This document shows, piece after piece, positions 1 through 7,304 of a stretch of DNA of 53,628 bases; position 1 is the stretch's first letter, and each line of letters opens with the position of its first letter. The notes beneath the pieces are model-generated. The model had not been told where the DNA came from. It saw nothing but the letters and a program-made list of their open reading frames with translations, and made no database searches. The translations under genes were made by a program, and so were the position numbers. The DNA is taken from the NCBI GenBank assembly GCA_964478125.1, contig CAYZGR010000016.1:1-53628 (forward strand), in the 5' to 3' direction. The stretch comes from FW021-bin31 sp964478125. Its GTDB lineage: Bacteria > Bacteroidota > Bacteroidia > Chitinophagales > Chitinophagaceae.

Positions 1-215
1 ATATAAGTATATTTCGATAAATTTGGAGCACATTTGAGCTTAAATAAGAGAATGGCGTCATATATAAAGATTATTAAAATGGCTGTGCATAACTGAAGTG
101 TTAATTAATCAATTTTTTCTGGATGAGTTATTGGTAGCCATCGCGAGAAAGCCGGACTGACAAAATCCTATTTACAGCAATAAAAGAAGAAATAAGGAGC
201 TTAAAAGCTGAGAAA

Positions 216-1307
216 ATGATGGGACAAGATACGCACCGCAAGATCATTCACATAGATATGGATGCGTTTTATGCTTCTGTGGAACAACGTGATTTTCCGA
301 AATATCGCGGTCTGCCTCTGATTGTCGGCGGACCGCCGGAGGGTCGGGCTGGTGTGGTGGCTACCTGTAGCTACGAAGCCCGGAAATTTGGTATTCATTC
401 TGCCATGCCTTCTAAAACAGCACAGCGCTTGTGCCCGGATGCTGTTTTTATTTATCCGAGATTTGATGTTTACCGGGCGGTTTCCCGGCAAATTCATGTC
501 ATTTTTCACCGTTATACTGATGTCATAGAACCACTTTCGCTGGATGAGGCCTACCTGGATGTGACATGCGACAAACAGGGAATTGGTTATGCTATGGACA
601 TTGCCGGAAAGATTAAACAAACCATTAAAGAAGAGTTGAACCTGACCGCATCCGCCGGGGTCTCTATTAATAAATTTGTGGCCAAGACTGCTTCGGGGAT
701 GAACAAACCGGATGGCCTGACTTTTATAGGACCTTCACGGATTGAGGCTTTTATGGAGAAATTACCCGTTGAAAAGTTCCATGGAGTGGGTAAAGTAACG
801 GCAGCTAAAATGAGGCGGCTGGGGTTGTTTACGGGGGCCGATCTGAAAAAAGTATCTGAACAGGCTTTGGTACAACATTTTGGAAAACAAGGGAGGTTTT
901 ATTATAAGATTGTGCGGGGTATCGACAACCGGCCAGTACAAGCCTATCGTGAAACAAAATCTGTCAGCGTGGAAGATACCTATCAGGAGGATCTTACAAC
1001 AAAAGAAAGCATGTTTTTGGAATTAAAAGATCTTTCCGGACGGCTTGCCGTACGTATACAACGACATGGCTTAAAAGGCAGAACCGTCACTGTAAAGTTT
1101 AAATTTCATGATTTTAAAATCATGACCCGCAGTCGTTCCGTTGCCATTCCAATGAATAGCAAAAAAAGCATTCTCCGGGCTGTGAAATATATCCTGGGCC
1201 AGGCTCCTCTGGAAGGGAAGCGGGTTCGCCTTTTGGGGATAGCGATTTCCAGATTTGAATCGGCAGAAGATAAAGGAGAAGAAGCTATTCAGCCTGAACT
1301 GTTCTGA
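216..1307 (+). CDS. dinB: DNA polymerase IV (Y-family)
   Basis: Error-prone Y-family polymerase for translesion synthesis, acting at stalled forks with the sliding clamp. The 363-residue product has the whole family layout: palm/finger start with the metal-binding Asp of IDMDAFYASVEQRD (about residues 13-26), the catalytic SLDEAYLD (108-115), a helix-hairpin-helix GVGKVTAAKMRRLG near 190, a little-finger domain, and a C-terminal QPELF that fits the beta-clamp-binding pentapeptide. Length is typical. Two ATGs stand together at 216; no Shine-Dalgarno site lies at a useful distance. The 215 bp upstream hold no gene; a perfect TAAATTTG is at 18-25 but is far from the start. It appears to be a single-gene unit, with an assembly gap beginning 40 bp after the stop. 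Identification is secure; the promoter is not. Confidence 0.97.
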   Translation: MMGQDTHRKIIHIDMDAFYASVEQRDFPKYRGLPLIVGGPPEGRAGVVATCSYEARKFGIHSAMPSKTAQRLCPDAVFIYPRFDVYRAVSRQIHVIFHRYTDVIEPLSLDEAYLDVTCDKQGIGYAMDIAGKIKQTIKEELNLTASAGVSINKFVAKTASGMNKPDGLTFIGPSRIEAFMEKLPVEKFHGVGKVTAAKMRRLGLFTGADLKKVSEQALVQHFGKQGRFYYKIVRGIDNRPVQAYRETKSVSVEDTYQEDLTTKESMFLELKDLSGRLAVRIQRHGLKGRTVTVKFKFHDFKIMTRSRSVAIPMNSKKSILRAVKYILGQAPLEGKRVRLLGIAISRFESAEDKGEEAIQPELF

Positions 1308-1347
1308 TCATTTGTTTATTTAAAAGTTTCCGGAAGATAAAGAAAGT

Positions 1348-1447
1348 NNNNNNNNNNNNNNNNNNNNNNNNNNNNNNNNNNNNNNNNNNNNNNNNNNNNN
1401 NNNNNNNNNNNNNNNNNNNNNNNNNNNNNNNNNNNNNNNNNNNNNNN
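1348..1447. other. Assembly gap (100 N)
   Basis: Exactly 100 undetermined bases lie between the dinB stop and the poxB stop. A run of exactly 100 N is the usual placeholder for a scaffold join of unknown size, so the true distance, and any small gene or terminator there, is unknown. An open frame that runs through the gap is an artefact. Confidence 0.99.
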
Positions 1448-1481
1448 TCTTCTCCAATCTGACTTTGTCTCTTTTTGGGTC

Positions 1482-3224
1482 TTATAAGAAATCATCAATA
1501 TGATTGATATTGGACTTAATGGTATCTACTACTTCTGCCATTCTCCCGTCTATGAGCATCTTGGTCATGGAGGTGGCAAAGCCTTTCATTTGTTTCCATT
1601 CGATGTGAGGGGGAAGGGCCAAGGCTGCGGGATCGGTCATGACGTTTACTAATACCGCTCCTTCTATTTCCATTGCCTTTTTAAGACCTTCTTCCACTTC
1701 CTCGGGTGTTCTGATGGTCATACCCGTAATGCCCATGGCTTCGGCCAGTTTTTCAAAATCGGGATCAATCATGTCGGTTTCCCAATCCGGGATTCCTTCC
1801 ACCTGCATTTCCAATTGAACCATACCCAGGGAGCGGTTATTAAAAACAATCATTTTAACAGGTAATTTGTACTGGGCGACGGTCATGATATCACCTAATA
1901 ACATAGAAAGTCCGCCATCGCCACATAGGGCTATTACTTGTCTGTCCGGACATGCCAGGGCGGCCCCTATGGCCTGAGGCATCGCATTGGCCATAGAGCC
2001 ATGGACAAAGGATCCCAGCATATCACGGCCCTTAGTTGCGTGAATATAGCGCGCTCCCCAGACGCAGCACATGCCCGTATCCACGCAGAATATGGCATGA
2101 TCGGAAGCTGTTTTATTAAGTACAGAGGCGACATATTCCGGATGAATCTTGTTTTTCCCCCCACGGCGACCTACCACGTTTTCATTTAAATGCTCAAGTG
2201 TTTTTTTATAGATGGCTTTCTGGGTTTTTAAGAACTCGTTTTCTTTTTTCTCATTTAGGAGAGGAAGCAGTGCTTTTAAAGTCTCCCGGATATCCCCCGT
2301 TAGTCCCATGTCCAGTTTTGCTCTTCTTCCCAGGCGTTCGGGCTTTAGATCTATTTGAATGATCTTGTTTTTATAGGGCATGAAGGGCGTATAGGGAAAA
2401 TCGCTACCCAATAAAAGCAGTACATCGGCATCATGCATGGCTTCATAACCGGAAGTAAGCCCCAATAATCCTGTCATGCCTACTGCATTGGGATTATCAT
2501 ATTCTACCTCCATTTTTCCCCGGTAAGAATAGGCAACCGGCGCATTTAACTTTTTTGACAAAGCCATTACCTCTTGATGTGCTCCTTTACAGCCATATCC
2601 ACAAAATAAAACGATGTTTCTTCCTTCATTTATGATCCCAGATAGCTCTTTAAGTTCATCATCAGAAGGCCTGATCACCGGATGAGGATTGAATGTTTTT
2701 AATGAAGAATGACTTGCCGCGGTATCCATGGCCGCCACATCGCCTGGCAATCCGATTACTGCGACACCGCCTATTTGTTTTGCATGCTGCATGCCCGCTT
2801 GCAACATACGGGGGAATTGCTCCGCATTAAAAGCGATCTGATTATACACACTACAGTCGTCGAATAATTTTTTAGGATCCGTTTCCTGGTGGTAATCCAT
2901 CCCAAACTCCCGGCTGATGCAGGTAGAAGCGATAGCCAGAACGGGAGCTCCCGAACGATGAGCATCATACAATCCATTAATCAGATGTACATGGCCGGGG
3001 CCGCTGCTACCGGCACAGCAGGCCAGCTCGCCGGTCAGTTGCGCTTCTGCTCCCGCCGCATAAGCGCCTACTTCTTCGTGACGTACATGGATCCATTCAA
3101 TACGTTTATCCCTGCGAATAGCATTATTAACAGGGTTCAGACTATCGCCGGTGACCGCATACATTCTTTTTACTCCGGCCTCAACCAGCATTTCAACCAA
3201 TTGTTCTGCAACCTTTTTTGCCAT
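1482..3224 (-). CDS. poxB: Pyruvate dehydrogenase (quinone) / pyruvate oxidase, TPP-dependent
   Basis: Thiamine-diphosphate enzyme of the PoxB group, expected to decarboxylate pyruvate to acetate and pass electrons to the membrane quinone pool through FAD. The 580 residues match the length of E. coli PoxB (572). Visible signs are the N-terminal TPP-activating Glu in VRHEE (about 47-51), a central FAD/Rossmann region near 200-320, and the TPP-Mg signature beginning GDGG at 435 and ending with FNN at 461-463. Other TPP enzymes (acetolactate synthase, POX) share this layout; the MYAVTGDSLNPV start and overall spacing favour PoxB. It stands alone, divergent from the OmpA-type lipoprotein gene. 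A near-consensus TACCTTTA lies about 50 bp upstream. The E1-alpha of the PDH complex is encoded elsewhere in the window, so two routes from pyruvate are present. Confidence 0.9.
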   Translation of the reverse strand: MAKKVAEQLVEMLVEAGVKRMYAVTGDSLNPVNNAIRRDKRIEWIHVRHEEVGAYAAGAEAQLTGELACCAGSSGPGHVHLINGLYDAHRSGAPVLAIASTCISREFGMDYHQETDPKKLFDDCSVYNQIAFNAEQFPRMLQAGMQHAKQIGGVAVIGLPGDVAAMDTAASHSSLKTFNPHPVIRPSDDELKELSGIINEGRNIVLFCGYGCKGAHQEVMALSKKLNAPVAYSYRGKMEVEYDNPNAVGMTGLLGLTSGYEAMHDADVLLLLGSDFPYTPFMPYKNKIIQIDLKPERLGRRAKLDMGLTGDIRETLKALLPLLNEKKENEFLKTQKAIYKKTLEHLNENVVGRRGGKNKIHPEYVASVLNKTASDHAIFCVDTGMCCVWGARYIHATKGRDMLGSFVHGSMANAMPQAIGAALACPDRQVIALCGDGGLSMLLGDIMTVAQYKLPVKMIVFNNRSLGMVQLEMQVEGIPDWETDMIDPDFEKLAEAMGITGMTIRTPEEVEEGLKKAMEIEGAVLVNVMTDPAALALPPHIEWKQMKGFATSMTKMLIDGRMAEVVDTIKSNINHIDDFL

Positions 3225-3395
3225 ACTTTTCTTGTTTTGAATTAAAAATAGAAGCGTATTTTCAAAGGATTAGCAACCTAAAGGTACAATAATTTGAGAG
3301 AGTCTGAACCATCTGATATACAATGTCTTAAGGTGTTTGGCATAGTAGTTGTTTATTATTGGATTACTTATTTTTTAATTTTAAAAGAATAAATT

Positions 3396-4073
3396 ATGAA
3401 ACGCGTATTAAACACAAAAACTTTTATCATAGGTCTGGCGGCCGTAACCTTATTCGGTTGTGGTAAACCCTTAACAAAAACACAAAAAGGAGCTGCTATT
3501 GGTACGGCCAGTGGCGCTGCTGCAGGCGCTATTGTGGGTAAAGTAGCCGGAAATACTGCTTTAGGAGCTATTGTGGGTGCTGCAGTTGGGGGCGGCGCCG
3601 GCGCCATTATAGGTCATAAAATGGATCAACAGGCTAAGGAAATACAGCAACAGGTACCTAATGCAGATGTCGAACGCTCCGGAGAAGGTATTGTGGTGAC
3701 CTTTAACAGTAATGTATTGTTTGGCTTTGACAAATCTGATCTCACCACAGAGGCCAGGGGCACTATAGACGACTTGTATACCATTTTGCAGAAATATCCC
3801 AATGAGAATGTATTGATTATTGGTCACACCGATAATGTAGGTTCAGATTCTTATAATCAAAAATTATCTGAACGCAGAGCCTCTTCCACCGCAAATTACC
3901 TCATCGGAAAGGGAATTGCAGCCGGCAGAGTAACAACCAAAGGAATGGGAGAAAGCGACCCCAAGGTGGCCAACGATACAGATGCACACAGGGCTGAAAA
4001 CCGGAGAGTAGAATTTGTATTAACCGCCAACGAACAAATGAAAGAAGAAGCCAAAAAGGAAGCTAATTCATAA
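3396..4073 (+). CDS. OmpA-family lipoprotein with glycine-zipper segment
   Basis: Outer-membrane lipoprotein that should tether the outer membrane to peptidoglycan. The 225-residue product has a signal peptide with lipobox LFGC (Cys22), a Gly/Ala-rich zipper segment at about 32-75 that may insert in or oligomerise at the membrane, and a C-terminal OmpA domain (about 95-215) with HTDNVGSDSYNQKLSERRA, the peptidoglycan-binding core, and the terminal NRRVEF motif. The arrangement matches the YiaD/Pal-like group. The gene is monocistronic: a strong intrinsic terminator follows the stop by 34 bp. Start choice is firm because the lipoprotein signal begins at this ATG. Confidence 0.92.
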   Translation: MKRVLNTKTFIIGLAAVTLFGCGKPLTKTQKGAAIGTASGAAAGAIVGKVAGNTALGAIVGAAVGGGAGAIIGHKMDQQAKEIQQQVPNADVERSGEGIVVTFNSNVLFGFDKSDLTTEARGTIDDLYTILQKYPNENVLIIGHTDNVGSDSYNQKLSERRASSTANYLIGKGIAAGRVTTKGMGESDPKVANDTDAHRAENRRVEFVLTANEQMKEEAKKEANS

Positions 4074-4106
4074 AGGAAAGGGAAGGGGCCTTAGCTTATA
4101 GACTAT

Positions 4107-4159
4107 AGACCTGTCACGGCCAGTATAAAAGAATATCCGGGCCGGGACAGGTCTTTTTT
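4107..4159 (+). terminator. Intrinsic terminator after the OmpA-type lipoprotein gene
   Basis: AGACCTGTC at 4107-4115 pairs perfectly with GACAGGTCT at 4146-4154, with more GC pairing inside (CGGCC against GGGCCG), followed by a run of six T ending at 4159. It separates the lipoprotein gene from trmD. Confidence 0.9.
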
Positions 4160-4188
4160 CATAAAAGCGAAAGGAAAATATTAAAGCT

Positions 4189-4196
4189 TAACTTTG
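4189..4196 (+). promoter_or_regulatory. -7 element TAACTTTG of the trmD promoter
   Basis: Perfect match to TAnnTTTG. Only 5 nt separate it from the trmD ATG at 4202, so the expected transcription start is at or within a base or two of the start codon (leaderless mRNA). No clear TTG is seen at the -33 position. Confidence 0.75.
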
Positions 4197-4201
4197 CTTC
4201 C

Positions 4202-4912
4202 ATGATGCATATTGATATTCTGACTGTGCTTCCCGAATTAATGGAAAGCCCCTTCTCTCATTCTATATTGAAAAGGGCGCAACAAAAGGAATTGTTGGAG
4301 CTCAGGGTCATTAATGTGAGGGATTTTACGCCTTATAAGCATGGGCAGACAGATGATTATCAATATGGCGGAGGCGCCGGAATGGTCATGATGCCAGAGC
4401 CGCTTGCTCTCGCGATCGAAAAGTTACAGAAAGAACGTGTTTATGATGAGATTATCTTTTTAACTCCTGACGGAGAAACATTAAAACAACCGTTGGCCAA
4501 TCAGCTATCCCTGAAAGAAAATCTCTTGCTGATTTGCGGCCATTATAAGGGAATTGATGAGCGCATACGTATGCATTATGTAACCCGTGAGCTCTCTATA
4601 GGAGATTACGTGTTGTCCGGTGGAGAGTTAGCTGCCGCAGTACTTGTAGATGCCGTGGTACGACTTATTCCCGGTGTTTTAAATAATGAAACTTCCGCTT
4701 TGTCCGATTCTTTTCAGGATGCGCTGCTGGCGCCCCCGGTTTATACCCGACCTGCCGATTTCAGAGGCTGGAAGGTCCCCGATATCTTATTAAGCGGTCA
4801 TGAGAAAAAGATTGAAGAATGGCGGTTTGAGCAGGCGTTGAAACGAACCCGTGAACGTCGTCCGGATCTGTTAAAAGAAACGGATATAGATTCTGCAAAA
4901 GAACGTCAATAA
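4202..4912 (+). CDS. trmD: tRNA (guanine-N1-)-methyltransferase
   Basis: Methylates N1 of G37 in tRNAs with a G36, using S-adenosylmethionine; protects against +1 frameshifting. The 236 residues carry the SPOUT trefoil-knot signatures: ICGHYKGIDERI (about 120-131) and the SAM-binding LSIGDYVLSGGELAA (about 140-154). Many bacteria keep trmD with rpsP-rimM-rplS, but none of those genes is adjacent here. The start is fixed by family length and by the -7 element 5 nt upstream. gcvT follows 22 bp after the stop and may be co-transcribed. Confidence 0.97.
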   Translation: MMHIDILTVLPELMESPFSHSILKRAQQKELLELRVINVRDFTPYKHGQTDDYQYGGGAGMVMMPEPLALAIEKLQKERVYDEIIFLTPDGETLKQPLANQLSLKENLLLICGHYKGIDERIRMHYVTRELSIGDYVLSGGELAAAVLVDAVVRLIPGVLNNETSALSDSFQDALLAPPVYTRPADFRGWKVPDILLSGHEKKIEEWRFEQALKRTRERRPDLLKETDIDSAKERQ

Positions 4913-4934
4913 AAAAGTTTCAATATAAAAACTT

Positions 4935-6035
4935 ATGGTAGTAATGAAAACGACACCCTTTATTGAAATGCACAAAGCGCTGGGAGGAAAGTTGGTGGAA
5001 TTTGCAGGTTTTGAGCTTCCGGTATCCTTCACCGGAATTAAAGAAGAACACGCCTCGGTACGTAAGAATGCCGGAGTTTTTGATGTCAGCCATATGGGCG
5101 AGTTGATGATTAAAGGATCCGGTGCTAAAGCGCTTATTCAGAAACTTACCTGCAACAATATTGAAAAGATGAAAACTGGGAAGGTACAGTACAATTGCCT
5201 GATCAATGAGCAGGGAGGGATTATAGATGACTTGCTTATCTACTGCATAGAGGAGGATGCGACCTATATGCTGGTAGTAAATGCCGCCAATATTGCAAAA
5301 GACTGGGATTGGATCCGTACGCATAATCAGGAAGACGCCGAATTGCAAAATATAAGTGATGTAACCTGCCAGTTGGCCATCCAGGGACCGAAAGCTGTAC
5401 AGATCATTTCTGATCTGACAGATATAGATCTGGTCAATATGAAATATTATACTTTTGAAAGGGGAACTTTTGCCGGTGTGGATAATGTGTTGATCAGCGC
5501 TACGGGGTATACCGGTTCCGGAGGGGTGGAGATCTATTTTGAGGATAAAGACGACCATGCTCAGAAGATATGGAACGAAATCTTCAGGAATAAAGAACAA
5601 ACCGGTATCCTTCCGGCCGGCTTAGGCGCTCGTGACACTTTGCGCATGGAGATGGGGTATTGCCTTTACGGGAACGATATTGACGATACTACAACGCCTC
5701 TGGAAGCCGGATTGGGATGGATCACCAAATTGAATATAGCGGATGATTTTGTGGGCAGGTCTATATTGGAAAAGCAGAAGGCCGAAGGGGTCACCCGTAA
5801 ACTTATTGGATTTGAAATGAAGGATCGCGGCATCCCCAGAAAGGGATATGCGATAGTTAATGCGGAGGGGAAAGAGATAGGTACCGTAACTTCCGGTACA
5901 CATTCTCCATCTTTAAACAAAGCCATTGGAATGGGATATGTTAAGAAAGAGCAGGCCGCACCCGGGACAGAGTTATTTATTTCCGTAAGGAATAAAAACT
6001 TAAAGGCAATGGTTTGTAAAATGCCCTTTGAATAA
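4935..6035 (+). CDS. gcvT: Aminomethyltransferase, glycine cleavage T protein
   Basis: Transfers the aminomethyl carbon from lipoylated H protein to tetrahydrofolate, releasing ammonia and giving 5,10-methylene-THF. The 366-residue product has the conserved N-terminus (GFELPVSFTGIKEEHASVRK), DVSHMGE, and the C-terminal barrel with GTVTSGTHSPSLNKAIGMGYV. An in-frame ATG at 4944 gives a start (MKTTPF) that matches the family better; I keep 4935 as the longest frame. No gcvH or gcvP is nearby, a common scattered arrangement in Bacteroidota. It lies 22 bp downstream of trmD on the same strand. Confidence 0.96.
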   Translation: MVVMKTTPFIEMHKALGGKLVEFAGFELPVSFTGIKEEHASVRKNAGVFDVSHMGELMIKGSGAKALIQKLTCNNIEKMKTGKVQYNCLINEQGGIIDDLLIYCIEEDATYMLVVNAANIAKDWDWIRTHNQEDAELQNISDVTCQLAIQGPKAVQIISDLTDIDLVNMKYYTFERGTFAGVDNVLISATGYTGSGGVEIYFEDKDDHAQKIWNEIFRNKEQTGILPAGLGARDTLRMEMGYCLYGNDIDDTTTPLEAGLGWITKLNIADDFVGRSILEKQKAEGVTRKLIGFEMKDRGIPRKGYAIVNAEGKEIGTVTSGTHSPSLNKAIGMGYVKKEQAAPGTELFISVRNKNLKAMVCKMPFE

Positions 6036-6145
6036 GAGGCCGTGTAATTCAGATCTGTGATTCAAAAGAGAGCGATCGTAACACAAGCTCTGATTCTGTC
6101 AGGACCTTTTTATGTATTCTGGTATTGGGCCTCCGACCCTATTTA

Positions 6146-6850
6146 TTACTTTTCTCCTTTGGGTTTCCAGATTGGTATCCGGTAGCTGATGGTATAATTG
6201 ACGTCAAAAACCGCATTGGACGTTGCTTTTCCGAAACCCGGTATCAGATAGGGCCGGACTTCCTTATCCACATTTTTGGTGGTTAACAGCCGGATATGTA
6301 ATCCCCAGTCCAGGAATAGGTTACTCAATACTTCTACTTTTAGACCAACAATGGCCTCGGCCCACTGGGGCAATAGCGTCTTAGAAGAAAAACGGCCCTT
6401 CACATCTCCCCAGTAGGGGTTGGATATCTGATATTCGGGTATCTTTCGTTGCATGCGCGCTATACCGTAACGCAGACCTATGTATACCATGTTGCTTTCG
6501 TGAGGGAAGGAGGGTTTTAAAAAGTTGTAGTCCACTCCTGCTTTTAAAAATGCCCCCTGGCTGACATAATCAAAAACCGGTTTATTTTTCAGATGTGTTT
6601 TATTCCATCCGGCTTCGGCGGCTACGTAGAAGTCACTATCTATCCGCGCATCGGCATGCACTGTAATATCCGTTCGGTAGGGATTTAAATAATGTACGGC
6701 AATACGACTCAGATCTACCCCGATCCGGAGGCCGTAAAGCTGGTCTGAACGAAATTGTGCACGGGAAGTATAGCTCCACAACGAAAGCAATAAACAGCTA
6801 AACGATAGTTTAACTAAATAATTAGTAATATATTTTGATATTGGTTGCAT
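6146..6850 (-). CDS. DUF6048 family outer-membrane protein
   Basis: Function unknown. The 234-residue product has a signal peptide (hydrophobic stretch about 12-28, likely cut after SRAQ) followed by repeated amphipathic beta-strand patterns ending in aromatic residues (for example GLRIGVDLSRIAVHYL, YIGLRYGIARM), as in a small beta-barrel. I recognise it as the DUF6048 type, usually found beside a DUF6452 lipoprotein, as here: its start overlaps the end of that gene by 29 bp, so the two are probably translationally coupled. With uvrA upstream the order is uvrA-DUF6452-DUF6048. A joint envelope role with the lipoprotein is inference from the pairing only. Confidence 0.82.
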   Translation of the reverse strand: MQPISKYITNYLVKLSFSCLLLSLWSYTSRAQFRSDQLYGLRIGVDLSRIAVHYLNPYRTDITVHADARIDSDFYVAAEAGWNKTHLKNKPVFDYVSQGAFLKAGVDYNFLKPSFPHESNMVYIGLRYGIARMQRKIPEYQISNPYWGDVKGRFSSKTLLPQWAEAIVGLKVEVLSNLFLDWGLHIRLLTTKNVDKEVRPYLIPGFGKATSNAVFDVNYTISYRIPIWKPKGEK

Positions 6851-7295
6851 TCGTCGTATTTATCTTATCGTTGGTGAGTGCAATAGAATCTATATAATGT
6901 CGGGTAGCCATTACAGTATCTAATTTATAAAGATTCGTGAAGCCGCATCCTGATGAAACAAAATGAAGATCTGTGGTATAGATTATAGACAACGTATCTC
7001 CACGGGTTAAGAGACTGTCCGGACGGATATAGAAACGGGTCTCTTCGGCATGTGGATTTAAAGGAACAAAAATTTGCCTTTCCGAAGTATTGTGGAAGAG
7101 CAAGGAGTCCGGCTTGCTCACAGCATAAAATGTTAAACCCGGCAAAAGACTGTCTGTTTCTTCTTCATTATTCACTTGTTTAAAATTGATCCCCAGGAGG
7201 GTTTCTACCGGGGCATTACAATCTTTATAGTCTTCACAGGAACTCGTAAAGACCGGTAATAAAATAATGAACAGGGGGAAAAAGTTTTTGAACAT
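6822..7295 (-). CDS. DUF6452 family lipoprotein
   Basis: Function unknown. The 157-residue product has a lipoprotein signal (hydrophobic 5-16, lipobox-like TSSC with Cys20) and a beta-rich remainder; CEDYKDCNAP after the lipid Cys and an ISIIYTTDLHFVSSGCGF-like segment fit the DUF6452 group of Bacteroidota. The gene begins 9 bp after the uvrA stop and overlaps the DUF6048 gene by 29 bp. An AAAGGA just before the ATG is one of the few Shine-Dalgarno-like sites in the window. Product is likely anchored on the periplasmic side of the outer membrane, beside its beta-barrel partner. Confidence 0.82.
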   Translation of the reverse strand: MFKNFFPLFIILLPVFTSSCEDYKDCNAPVETLLGINFKQVNNEEETDSLLPGLTFYAVSKPDSLLFHNTSERQIFVPLNPHAEETRFYIRPDSLLTRGDTLSIIYTTDLHFVSSGCGFTNLYKLDTVMATRHYIDSIALTNDKINTTNATNIKIYY

Positions 7296-7304
7296 ATCCT
7301 TTAC

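Noticed and set aside
18..25. TAAATTTG at the left edge as the dinB promoter
   Set aside because: It is about 190 bp upstream of dinB and may belong to nothing in this window.
193..209. AAGGAG as a Shine-Dalgarno site for dinB
   Set aside because: It is about 17 nt from the ATG, too far, and lies in a small AGCTT/AAGCT dyad.
1316..1498. Open frame running through the N gap on the reverse strand
   Set aside because: Most of it consists of undetermined bases; not a gene.
4920..5600. 226-codon reverse-strand open frame inside gcvT
   Set aside because: Antisense to a confidently identified gene, with no signature; a shadow of the coding strand.
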